DNA from: Paraburkholderia sp. SOS3
GTDB taxonomy: Bacteria; Pseudomonadota; Gammaproteobacteria; Burkholderiales; Burkholderiaceae
Assembly: GCF_001922345.1 (NCBI RefSeq)
Contig: NZ_CP018812.1
Span: forward strand, 2,480,001-2,544,000
Length of the DNA: 64,000 nucleotides
Direction of reading: 5' to 3'
The first letter of the stretch is position 1, and each line of letters starts with the position of its first letter. Below the pieces are notes generated by a model. It made no database searches. It was not told the origin of the DNA and worked only from the letters and a program-made list of their open reading frames with translations. The translations under genes and the position numbers were made by a program. Below are positions 45,247 through 53,685 of the stretch, piece after piece.

Positions 45247-47415
45247 ATGACGTTCACTCACTCCCTTCGTCGCGGACTGACCCGGTATCACTCACGCGCA
45301 AGCAATGTCGTCGCGAACGCTTCGCGCTTTGCGAATGCTCGATACTGCACATCGCGCGTACCCATGCTGGCGTTTCTCGCGCTCGTTCTGTGCACGCCGT
45401 GCGCGGCAATGGACGTCGTGGTGACCCCCGCGGCAACGAATGCCCGCGAAAGCGGCCAGACGCCCGCACCGAATCCAGTCACACTCACTTCGCCCAACCT
45501 GGGCCTGCGCGACGCACTTTCCGTGCTCAACAGGAACAAGGGGTTCGCGGGAAGCAACATCGACAGCCTGAATTTCGTGCTTGCAGCGGGTACTTATCGT
45601 CTCAGCGCGCCGCTCGTCGTGTCTCCCGATCCGACGTGGAGCAGCACACCGATCACGATCACAGGCCCGACCAGTGGCCGCGCCATCATCACCGGCGGCA
45701 AGCTGCTGTCCGGCTTCACACCCGTCACCGATGCCGCGTCGCTCGCACGGCTACCGTCTGCCGCACGAGGCAACGTAGTCGTTGCAAGTCTCAGCAACAA
45801 CGGCATCACGGATCTCGGCACGGAACAACGGCACGGCTATAACATCCCGATCACACCGGCTCCGCTCGAGATTTTTTTTCGCGATGCGCCGATGACCGTG
45901 GCGCGCTGGCCCAACACCGGCTTCGCCAAGATCCAGTCGTTGCCCGACGGGCCGACGGGCCTTACGTTCACCGTCTCGGGCGGTCATCCCAGCGCATGGC
46001 AGCACGAACCGAACCTCGAAGCGATGGGCTACTGGGCGCGGGACTGGGCCGACACGACGCTTCCGGTGACGTCCGTGAATCCTTCGTCGGGCGTGCTCAC
46101 GCTGCAAGCGCCCGCGCCTGAGTTCGGATTGCTCCAGGGTCAACGCGTGGTGATCGAAAACGCGCTCTCGGAACTCGATCAGCCAGGCGAGTATTACGTG
46201 GATAAGGCCACCGCGCGCGTGTTCCTCTGGCCACCGTTTCCGATGATGAGCGGCGATGTGCAGGCGTCCGTCGTCGATACGCTGCTCACCGTGAACAACG
46301 CGGTAAATCTTACGATCAGCAACCTTGTGTTCGATATCGCGCGAGGCGACGGCATCGATCTCAACGGCGGCGGCCACATCGTGGTGCAAAACACGACGCT
46401 GAGCAACATGGGAGGCCGCGGCGCGTTTTCGAACGCGGGCAGCAGCGGCTTCGACTCGATCAAGCTCGCGCACACGGGCGAGGGCGGCATTGTCATCGTT
46501 ACCGGCAATCGCACGACGCTTGCGCCAGGCAATGCATTCGTCGACAACAGCGACCTGCATGACTTCGCGCGGCGTTCGCACGCGTACCGCCCCGCGGTCA
46601 ATGTGGCCGGCGTCGGCAATCGCGTGAGCGGCAACACGATCTACTCGGGTCCGCATGCTGCGATCCTGTTCACCGGCAACAACCACGTGATCTCGGACAA
46701 CGAGATCTACGACGTCGTCACCGAAACCGCCGACTCCGGCGCCATATATACGGGCCGCGACTGGACCACGCGTGGCACGGTGATCGAAGACAACTTTATC
46801 CACGACATCGGCACGACGACACTGCCCGACGCGACGGTCGGCGTTTATCTCGATGACGAGGCAAGCGGCACGATCATCCGGCGCAACGTATTCTCGCGTG
46901 TGAACCAGGCGGTGTTCATCGGCGGCGGGCGCGACAACGTCGTCGAAGACAACCTCTTTGCCAACTCGTCGCCGGCGCTCCATGTCGATTCGCGCGGACT
47001 GTCATGGCAAAACCCCGATGCCGTCAATCCGAACGGTATATTCCAGACCGAACTGCGCGCGGTGCCCTATGACCAGCCGCCGTACTCGACCCAATATCCG
47101 ACGCTGCCCAACATTCTGCAGAACCACCTCGGCGCGCCGGTCGGAAACGTATTCGACCGTAACATCGTAATCAACGGAAGCCCAACCGACATCGACGCCG
47201 GCGCACAGCCGTTCTTCGTTCCCGGACAGGTGTTCGACGCGAGCAGTGTCGTGTTCACGAGTGCAATCGCTGACGCCGACCGCAAGACTTTCAGCGACTT
47301 CACGATTTCGCCGTCATCGCCTGCCATCGCCGCGGGTTTCACGCCTTCGTTGTTCGGTACAGCGGCGGCGGCGCCGCCCCCGCCCGTCGCCGCGAGTTCG
47401 ACGAATCAACCGTAG
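45247..47415 (+). CDS. Secreted right-handed beta-helix protein, GH141-like
   Basis: A 722-residue exported protein. A long basic N-region (about 40 residues) precedes the hydrophobic core LAFLALVLCTPCAA, so the signal peptide is of the extended type. AGGAA precedes the ATG, supporting this start over a Met just before the core. Residues 60-330 contain a jelly-roll-like insert with segments such as ITGGKLLSGF, FFRDAPMTVARWPNTGF and DQPGEYYVDKATARVFLWPP, which resemble the GH141 (fucosidase/xylanase) layout. Residues 340-640 are parallel beta-helix coils (VQNTTLSNMG, ISDNEIYDVV, IEDNFIHDIG). It likely acts on plant or microbial polysaccharide. GH141 is by resemblance only. Confidence 0.75.
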   Translation: MTFTHSLRRGLTRYHSRASNVVANASRFANARYCTSRVPMLAFLALVLCTPCAAMDVVVTPAATNARESGQTPAPNPVTLTSPNLGLRDALSVLNRNKGFAGSNIDSLNFVLAAGTYRLSAPLVVSPDPTWSSTPITITGPTSGRAIITGGKLLSGFTPVTDAASLARLPSAARGNVVVASLSNNGITDLGTEQRHGYNIPITPAPLEIFFRDAPMTVARWPNTGFAKIQSLPDGPTGLTFTVSGGHPSAWQHEPNLEAMGYWARDWADTTLPVTSVNPSSGVLTLQAPAPEFGLLQGQRVVIENALSELDQPGEYYVDKATARVFLWPPFPMMSGDVQASVVDTLLTVNNAVNLTISNLVFDIARGDGIDLNGGGHIVVQNTTLSNMGGRGAFSNAGSSGFDSIKLAHTGEGGIVIVTGNRTTLAPGNAFVDNSDLHDFARRSHAYRPAVNVAGVGNRVSGNTIYSGPHAAILFTGNNHVISDNEIYDVVTETADSGAIYTGRDWTTRGTVIEDNFIHDIGTTTLPDATVGVYLDDEASGTIIRRNVFSRVNQAVFIGGGRDNVVEDNLFANSSPALHVDSRGLSWQNPDAVNPNGIFQTELRAVPYDQPPYSTQYPTLPNILQNHLGAPVGNVFDRNIVINGSPTDIDAGAQPFFVPGQVFDASSVVFTSAIADADRKTFSDFTISPSSPAIAAGFTPSLFGTAAAAPPPPVAASSTNQP

Positions 47416-47453
47416 GCATGAGCGAGCCGCGGCAACCGCGCGCGCATCGCTCG

Positions 47454-48497
47454 CTAGAACAGCGTGCGAATTCCGCCGCCGACCGTATAACCGGACGAGA
47501 AATGCGTAGCGTGATCGCCAAGCACCGCGGCATAGACAAGCGTGCGTCTTGACAGCGGATAGTCGTAGCCGACCGACCACGTGTTGCGGAATTCGTCGCG
47601 CTCGCCACCGCTCTTCGACATGCCGTCCGATATCAGCACCGTACCGGTGCCTGCCTGGATCGCTGCCCCGAGCTCGCCGAAATTGACGTGATAACCGCCG
47701 CCCGCAATCGCATTCGAGATGTACTGATATTGCCCATATAGCTTGACGATGCCGACGACGTAAGTCGCGCCCGCCTGCACCGCCGACTGCGTCGAAAGTC
47801 CGGGCACGCTCGACGCGAAATCGCCCGGCACGCTGTTGAACTTGATCTGCTGGTAGACGACGTTCGCGGTCAGCGAGGCGCCGCGATACTGCACCTGCCC
47901 CGCCCACTTGTTCTGCCCGGGCTCGCCGGCGGCATTGCCGAACGCATACTGCGCGTTCAGCTGCCAGCCGTCGTAGAACGTCGACGAATACGTCACGGCA
48001 TTGCTCCACTCGCCGCCGCCGCCGCCGACGCCCTGCCCGTTGACCGCGACGTAGGTGTGGATCACGGCCGGCGAGAACACGAACGAATTGAAGAACGGGT
48101 TGTAGAAGATCGTCGAGTTCCAGTAGAGCGGTCCGATCTGACCGAACACGAGCTTGCCCCACGGCGCGCTGACGCCGACCCACGCATTGCGCGAAAAGAA
48201 CCCGTCGCCGGCGAAGCGCCCGAACGTGCCGTTCTGCACCGAAAAATAGCTCTCCAGTTCGAACACCGCCTGGTAGCCGCCGCCGAGATCCTCCGCGCCC
48301 TTCATGCCCCAGAACGACGCGGTCGCGCCCCCATTGCCCAACATGAAGGCGGTCTTGCCGCCCAGGGCCTTTTTCGCGCCGACGAATGCGTCGACGTCGC
48401 CGTACAACGTCACGCTGGACTGAGCCGCAACGTGACCGCTCCAGCACAACACGGCGAGCGCCACCGCAGGGAACGCGCGCGGCAGTTTCCTGTTCAT
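47454..48497 (-). CDS. Outer-membrane porin of the catabolic operon
   Basis: A 347-residue porin of the Burkholderia general family. A signal peptide ends at HVAA-QSSVTLYG; SSVTLYGDVDAF and the constriction loop GGGYQAVFELESYFSV follow, and it ends with Phe. GGAGGT precedes the ATG at 48497. It is last in the five-gene operon, 43 bases after the binding-protein gene, and probably admits the operon's substrate across the outer membrane. It has no close similarity in context to the porin at 33347. Confidence 0.9.
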   Translation of the reverse strand: MNRKLPRAFPAVALAVLCWSGHVAAQSSVTLYGDVDAFVGAKKALGGKTAFMLGNGGATASFWGMKGAEDLGGGYQAVFELESYFSVQNGTFGRFAGDGFFSRNAWVGVSAPWGKLVFGQIGPLYWNSTIFYNPFFNSFVFSPAVIHTYVAVNGQGVGGGGGEWSNAVTYSSTFYDGWQLNAQYAFGNAAGEPGQNKWAGQVQYRGASLTANVVYQQIKFNSVPGDFASSVPGLSTQSAVQAGATYVVGIVKLYGQYQYISNAIAGGGYHVNFGELGAAIQAGTGTVLISDGMSKSGGERDEFRNTWSVGYDYPLSRRTLVYAAVLGDHATHFSSGYTVGGGIRTLF

Positions 48498-48540
48498 CTG
48501 ATACCTCCGTAGCTTGTTGTTCTGTTGATGTGCGGCGCGC

Positions 48541-49566
48541 TCAGCGCATCGCGGCACGGTAGTAGGTCGGGTCGTAGTACTTCGAAGGGTCCGTCAACTT
48601 TTTATGGGGCGTCGCGTAGCGACTGCGCAGCGCAAGCACCGTGCGAATGCCGGCAACGTTCATCCGGCCTTTCCGGAAGAATCCCGCCTGCGGATCGAGC
48701 AACTCGCCATAGGTGGTCGCAGCGAGGGCGGGCGTCATCTGCGGCACGTTCTTACGCAGGATCGCGATCGCTTCGTCATGGTTCTTCGGGTCATACAGCC
48801 AGTCGATCGCCTCGACGTATGCGCGGATGAACGCAACCACCTTCGCCTTGTTCTTGCGCGCCCACGAACGGCGTGTCGCCGCGACGTTGCCCTGATACGG
48901 GCCGATGACATCGGTGGCCGTCGCGATCTGGTTGAACCCATCGTTGCGCGCAAGGATGTTGAACGGCGTGGACAGCAGCGTCGCGACCTGCTTGTGCTGC
49001 TGTAGCGCCGCCCAGCGTTGCACCATGCCGCCCGCGGTCTCGATCGTGTAGTCGTCCGGTTGCAAGCCTTTGCGGGCCAGCATGTCGTACAGCACGAACG
49101 CGTAGCCGGTGGTGCGCGCGTCGACCGACAGCGTCTTGCCGCGAAGGTCCGCATAGGACTTGATGTCCGGCGCCGCCACGAGGGAAAGGAAACTGCTGTC
49201 GCTGCCCATCACCGCGACGAAATCCGGCTGCGGTCCGATCGGCGCTTCGCCCTCGCCTTCCACGTACGCGACGATGTTGTCGATCGCGGTCATCGCAATG
49301 TCGAAGCGGCCCTGCGACAGGTCGGTCATCTGGTTGACCGAACCGGTCGTGCCTTGCAGGACCACGTGAATGCCATGCTGCTCGAAGAAGCCTTTATCTT
49401 CGGCCACGTAGCTCGGCCAGTTGAAGCCGCCGGGAAACACATTGACCGTCACGTCGCCCAGTTTGGGCGCCTGCTGCGCCTGCGCGGCCGGCGCCGCGCT
49501 GATGCCGCATGCGATCAGTGCCGCGGCGATGAATGCCGCCATCCATGATTTTCCAATTGCTTTCAT
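48541..49566 (-). CDS. NMT1/TauA-like periplasmic substrate-binding protein
   Basis: A 341-residue ABC-type binding protein with a signal peptide (residues 1-30). It has the NMT1/THI5-like fold: NVFPGGFNWPSYVAEDKGFF at the start of the mature part, then TGSVNQMTDLSQGRFDIAMTA. Such proteins usually deliver nitrogen- or sulfur-containing small molecules to a NitT/TauT ABC importer. No ABC permease or ATPase is in this operon, so it works with a remote transporter or has another role. An MFS permease is encoded directly upstream. Confidence 0.85.
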   Translation of the reverse strand: MKAIGKSWMAAFIAAALIACGISAAPAAQAQQAPKLGDVTVNVFPGGFNWPSYVAEDKGFFEQHGIHVVLQGTTGSVNQMTDLSQGRFDIAMTAIDNIVAYVEGEGEAPIGPQPDFVAVMGSDSSFLSLVAAPDIKSYADLRGKTLSVDARTTGYAFVLYDMLARKGLQPDDYTIETAGGMVQRWAALQQHKQVATLLSTPFNILARNDGFNQIATATDVIGPYQGNVAATRRSWARKNKAKVVAFIRAYVEAIDWLYDPKNHDEAIAILRKNVPQMTPALAATTYGELLDPQAGFFRKGRMNVAGIRTVLALRSRYATPHKKLTDPSKYYDPTYYRAAMR

Positions 49567-49621
49567 TGTTCAATGATCCTAAATATGTAAACCAGCAAGA
49601 TGCACGAAGACAACGTTCAGG

Positions 49622-50899
49622 CTATTTGGCGGTCAACGGCGCGGTTTCCCTCGCGCGGCTGGCGGGCAACGCCATGCGCGACGGTTGCAGCGCAAGCGCA
49701 AGCAACGCGCCGATAAAAGCCAGCAGTGAAATCTGTTCGAGTCCGGCGGTCGACCACCCGCTGGACGTCGCAAGCCAGCCGATGGTGTAGCCGGCGATCG
49801 ACGCCGATCCGTACAGGCTCGACACGAATACACCCGACGCCTTGTTATTCAGATGGCCGCTGACCGAGCGAATGTGATAACCGGCCAGATTCACGTAGAT
49901 CACGCCGCTCACCACGAGCCCCCAGACAAACGACAGCAACGCTTGTGCGAAGAGCGTGGTGGCCGCATAGAAGAGTCCGTAGCCAAGCAAAGCCGCGATC
50001 AGAAAGCTCACGACGAGTACCTTGCGCGCCGAAAGGCGGTCGCCTATCCAGCCGCCCGCGATCGATGCGAACACACCGAACCCGTAGGCGCTCATCACGC
50101 GGCCGGTCATCGCCGGCGTAAAGCCAAGATGTTCACGCAGGAAAGTCGGATACATCCCGAGATAGCCATAGATGATCAGCCCGCCGATCAGACTCAGCAC
50201 GGTGAGCAGCACGGTGTTGCGATTCCACAGCGTATGCGCGGTGGCAATTCCTGCATCGTCGTGGCGCTCAGCTGTGCGTGTCTCGCTGAACCACGGCCGC
50301 ACCGCAATCAGGATCAGCACGATTGCCGCGAAGCCCAGCAGCCCGAACACGATCATCGGGAACCGCCACTCGTGTCTCATCGCGAGAAGGCCAGCGCCGG
50401 CCACCGGCCCGATAATCGCGCCGACGCCGAACGAGAAATTCACCGCGCCCACCGCAGTCGAACGAAAACGAGTGAAGTAGCTGGTCCCGATCGCGATGAT
50501 CACCGTCAACTGCATGGCTTCGCCGATGCCGGTCGCGGCCCGGTACAGCAGCATTTCGGCGAAACCGTGCGCACTCGCGGTCAGCACGGTCCCGATCGAG
50601 AAAATCGCAATGCCCACGATCGTCGCGCTTCTGCGCGACAGCCGGGCGAGCAGGAAGCCGGTCGGCGCGCCGGCGAGGGCCATGCCGAGCGTGAAGATCG
50701 TCGACAGCAAGCCGATCTGCGCAAGCCCGAAGCCATACTCGTGGCGCACGTCGGCCGCAAGCAGCGGAAAAATCTGGCGATCCATCGCGTTGATCGAGTA
50801 CGACGCGAGCAGCACGACGAACATCGCAACAGCGGCCAACGTCGAACCGGACGGACGCAACCCTGCCTGCTGCGCAGGCCGCGAAAGAGGACTATTCAT
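49622..50899 (-). CDS. MFS transporter (anion/metabolite symporter type)
   Basis: A 425-residue 12-helix major facilitator. Helix 1 begins AMFVVLLASYSINAMDRQIF; the DRQ pattern is common in the ACS (anion:cation symporter) and related families. The frame is open upstream over the deacetylase gene, but the start at ATG 50899 fits. It follows the CE4-type gene by 89 bases in the catabolic operon and is the likely uptake system for the substrate. Confidence 0.85.
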   Translation of the reverse strand: MNSPLSRPAQQAGLRPSGSTLAAVAMFVVLLASYSINAMDRQIFPLLAADVRHEYGFGLAQIGLLSTIFTLGMALAGAPTGFLLARLSRRSATIVGIAIFSIGTVLTASAHGFAEMLLYRAATGIGEAMQLTVIIAIGTSYFTRFRSTAVGAVNFSFGVGAIIGPVAGAGLLAMRHEWRFPMIVFGLLGFAAIVLILIAVRPWFSETRTAERHDDAGIATAHTLWNRNTVLLTVLSLIGGLIIYGYLGMYPTFLREHLGFTPAMTGRVMSAYGFGVFASIAGGWIGDRLSARKVLVVSFLIAALLGYGLFYAATTLFAQALLSFVWGLVVSGVIYVNLAGYHIRSVSGHLNNKASGVFVSSLYGSASIAGYTIGWLATSSGWSTAGLEQISLLAFIGALLALALQPSRMALPASRARETAPLTAK

Positions 50900-50988
50900 C
50901 AACGTCTCGAAGAGAGCGGCAGCCGCGCGGCCGCCTTTGTCATGGGAGCGGCGCGGACCGGTCAGGCCCGCGCGCGACGTTCTCGCGC

Positions 50989-51873
50989 TTAGCCCGGTTG
51001 CGGCGCCGACGCGACGAACGCATCGCAGATCGCACTGCCGGTCGTGAAGACAACGCCCGGCCGTGCGTTGATGTGCGCAAGCGCTTCGCGGAAATAGCGC
51101 ATCCGGTGCGGCACGCCCATGATGTAGGGATGCACGACGAGCGCCATCACGCGCGGCTCTTTGTGCGCATCCGCGTAAAGCTGTTCGAACTGATCGATCG
51201 CGCGATCGCGATACTCGGCCGCGGCATGGTGCTGGATCAGCATCATGGCGACGTCGTTGCACTCCTGCGTGTACGGCACGCTGACGATCGGCTTCGTGCG
51301 CGTCTTCAGATACAGCGGCTGGTCGTCGAGCACCCAGTCGCATACGTAGTCGTAGCCCTCCTCGACGAGGATGTCCGGCGTCTCCCATGTTTCGGTCAGC
51401 CCCGGCCCGAGCCAGCCGCGCGGCGCCTGTCCCGTGAATGCGCGGATCGCTTCGGAGGTCTTGCGAATATCGGCGCGCTCGTCTTCGACCTTCTGCATGT
51501 TTTTCTGGCTGAAGCCATGACCCATGAACTCCCAGCCGCGCTCGAGCGCCGCGCGCGAAATCGGCTCGTAGCTATGGATCGCCGAACCGTTGATCGCGAG
51601 GGCGGCCCGAATGCCGAGCGTATCGAACACATCGAGCATGCGCCAGAATGCGACGCGATTGCCGTATTCGTGCCATGCCCAGTTCGGCACGTCCGGTGTC
51701 GGCGAGCCGCCGGCAGGCGGCGTCAGCACCGTGCGCGGCATCGTTTCGCGCGGATTCCATTCCTCGATGTTGACGATCACCCACACGGCGAGCCGCGCGC
51801 CGTCCGGCAACGCGAGCTTCGACCGCTCGACGATCGGCGAATACGCGAGACGTTCGTTCGGTAACAGGTTCAT
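50989..51873 (-). CDS. CE4/polysaccharide deacetylase-family amidohydrolase (PuuE/cyclic imidase-like)
   Basis: A 294-residue NodB-fold metal hydrolase. The segments ALAINGSAIHSYEPISRAAL, EFMGHGFSQKNMQ and WLGPGLTETWETPDIL match the PuuE allantoinase and cyclic-imide hydrolase branch rather than cell-wall deacetylases. No signal peptide is present, so it acts in the cytoplasm, consistent with a ring-opening amidohydrolase for a heterocyclic amide. GAGGAAAT precedes the ATG, which overlaps the FAH stop by 4 bp. The true substrate is unknown. Confidence 0.85.
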   Translation of the reverse strand: MNLLPNERLAYSPIVERSKLALPDGARLAVWVIVNIEEWNPRETMPRTVLTPPAGGSPTPDVPNWAWHEYGNRVAFWRMLDVFDTLGIRAALAINGSAIHSYEPISRAALERGWEFMGHGFSQKNMQKVEDERADIRKTSEAIRAFTGQAPRGWLGPGLTETWETPDILVEEGYDYVCDWVLDDQPLYLKTRTKPIVSVPYTQECNDVAMMLIQHHAAAEYRDRAIDQFEQLYADAHKEPRVMALVVHPYIMGVPHRMRYFREALAHINARPGVVFTTGSAICDAFVASAPQPG

Positions 51874-52571
51874 GATTTCCTCGAGCCGATTGTGAAATGG
51901 ATGGCGCCGAGCCCTTCGACCGAGCCTTCGATGCGATCGCCCGGCACGACCGGGCCGACGCCGGCAGGCGTGCCGGTGAAGATCAGGTCTCCCGCCTTCA
52001 GTTCGTACTGCGTCGACAGATTCGCAATGATCTCCGGCACGTTCCAGATCATCTGCGCGAGGTCGCCCTTTTGCCGCACTTCGCCGTTGACGGACAGCGC
52101 GATGGCGCCGCGCCCGATGTGCCCGACGCGTGCGACCGGATGCAGCGGGCCGCACGGCGCCGATGCGTCAAACGACTTGCCGAGCTCCCACGGCAGCATG
52201 CGTTCCCGCATTTCGCGCTGGCGATCGCGGCGCGTCATGTCGATGCCGACCGCGTAGCCGAACACGTGCCCAAGCGCTTCGGTCACCGGAATGTTCGCGC
52301 CGTCGGTGCCGATCGCGACGACGAGTTCGATCTCATGCTGAAAATCTTCAGTGCACGGCGGGTAAGCAAGCTCTGCGCCATTCGCGACGACAGCGTCGGA
52401 CGGCTTCTGGAAAAAGAATGGCGGATCGCGCTCGTCGCCCTCCTTCATCTCGCGAATGTGGTCCACGTAATTGCGGCCGACGCAGTACACGCGACGTACC
52501 GGAAATGCGCTGGTTTCGCCGGCTATCGCCAGGACGGTGGTGGCCAATGAAACGGCATACGAAGCAGTCAA
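51870..52571 (-). CDS. FAH-family acylpyruvate hydrolase
   Basis: A 233-residue fumarylacetoacetate hydrolase-family enzyme close in layout to fumarylpyruvate hydrolases: VYCVGRNYVDHIREM, PFFFQKPSDAV and metal-ligand region FQHEIELVVAIG. It cleaves C-C or related bonds of acylpyruvates in aromatic or heterocycle breakdown. It starts with TTG at 52571, with GGGAG six bases upstream. First gene of the operon under the promoter at 52607-52635. Confidence 0.88.
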   Translation of the reverse strand: MTASYAVSLATTVLAIAGETSAFPVRRVYCVGRNYVDHIREMKEGDERDPPFFFQKPSDAVVANGAELAYPPCTEDFQHEIELVVAIGTDGANIPVTEALGHVFGYAVGIDMTRRDRQREMRERMLPWELGKSFDASAPCGPLHPVARVGHIGRGAIALSVNGEVRQKGDLAQMIWNVPEIIANLSTQYELKAGDLIFTGTPAGVGPVVPGDRIEGSVEGLGAIHFTIGSRKS

Positions 52572-52606
52572 GCTTGTCTCCCTGGTGGTGAACGTTCGTT
52601 GGCCAG

Positions 52607-52635
52607 ATAATCTGTGTACAATAACTCGTTGTCAA
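52607..52635 (-). promoter_or_regulatory. Promoter of the FAH-CE4-MFS operon with possible operator
   Basis: On the minus strand TTGACA (52635-52630) is followed after 17 bases by GATTAT (52612-52607), a good sigma-70 promoter about 35 bases from the TTG start. The spacer contains a TGTACA palindrome (52615-52620), a plausible binding site for the divergent GntR protein. Confidence 0.6.
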
Positions 52636-52813
52636 CGCCAAATTGTATTCACTTTGTTTGGCACTGCAGCAATCTGTGTTCGTTCATATCAGAGATGCGC
52701 TTACATCACAGATGGTCAGGCGTCAGTCCCCACCGCACACAAGTAGTGAATGAGAGCGTGCGATTTGCATACTTTTGTGGCCCGATCACCCATAAGTGTG
52801 CTCACCACTGATT

Positions 52814-52819
52814 TATAAT
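52814..52819 (+). promoter_or_regulatory. -10 box of the gntR-type gene
   Basis: A perfect TATAAT 28 bases before the regulator's ATG. No good -35 hexamer is at the right distance, which would fit an activator-dependent or weak promoter. Confidence 0.45.
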
Positions 52820-52846
52820 CGGCCTCGTCTCAAGTCCGAGGACCCT

Positions 52847-53581
52847 ATGATCGAAAAAGCCGCTGCCGCCACGCTGTCGGGCGAACTCGCCGAACGCATA
52901 CGCCAGGATCTGCTCGATGGCGTGCTTGCGCCGGGATCGCGTATCAACGAGGTTTCGCTAAGCCGGGAACTGGCGGTGTCGCGCACGCCGCTGAGGTCGG
53001 CGCTGCAGATGCTTGCAGGCGAAGGCCTGCTGACCTACACGCCCAATCGAGGCTTCACGGTGCGCGCCTTTCCGTTATCGGAAATCGTCGACGCTTATGA
53101 AATGCGCGCCCTTGCGGAAGGTCTCGCCGCGCGGCTCGCGGCCGAGCGCGGCCTATCGGCCGACGCCTGCGTGCAGCTGGAAAATGCGCTTACGCGCGGC
53201 GATGAAATTCTTGCGGGCGACGCGGAGCCGAACGAGCAGCGCGCGAACTACGCGGAGGTCAACGAGGTCTTCCACTCGGTGATTCATCAGGCGGCCAGTT
53301 CGCGGCTAGTGTCCGATGTGTTGCGCGTGTGCCAGCAGATTCCGCAAGCTTCGACGCACAACATACTTGCGTTCGAGATCGACGACATTCGCGAGCGGCA
53401 TCGGTTTCACCACCGCATTTACGATGCGATTCTCGCGCGCGAACCACGCGAGGCGGAGACGCTGATGCGGCAGCACGTGGTGAGCGTGAAGACATCGTTG
53501 ATTCGCGCGACGAGCCGGCATTTGAATACGGCTCAAAATGAAGGCGCAAGCGCGGGTAAAAGAAAAGCGACAACGAAGTAG
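52847..53581 (+). CDS. GntR-family regulator (FadR/FCD type)
   Basis: A 244-residue repressor-type regulator. The winged-helix domain (10-75) has LAERIRQDLLDGVLAPGSRI and the recognition region LAVSRTPLRSAL. The C-terminal FCD domain (80-225) has metal/ligand residues in RANYAEVNEVFHSVIH and RHRFHHRIYDAI. GAGGAC precedes ATG 52847. It is divergent from the FAH-CE4-MFS-SBP-porin operon and is its probable regulator, sensing the substrate or an intermediate. Confidence 0.9.
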   Translation: MIEKAAAATLSGELAERIRQDLLDGVLAPGSRINEVSLSRELAVSRTPLRSALQMLAGEGLLTYTPNRGFTVRAFPLSEIVDAYEMRALAEGLAARLAAERGLSADACVQLENALTRGDEILAGDAEPNEQRANYAEVNEVFHSVIHQAASSRLVSDVLRVCQQIPQASTHNILAFEIDDIRERHRFHHRIYDAILAREPREAETLMRQHVVSVKTSLIRATSRHLNTAQNEGASAGKRKATTK

Positions 53582-53685
53582 ATGGCCTGGCGAGGCCTGC
53601 CGCGGCCAGGCGATGCGCGACTGCAATGGGCTCGCATGCGACGCCCAGGAGGGCTCCACTCGGGGAGCCTGCGCCTATCGATTAC

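Noticed and set aside
53585..53611. GCCTGGC/GCCAGGC hairpin between the gntR-type and DHA2 genes
   Set aside because: Short stem, 13-base GC loop and no T run; a terminator call is not supported.
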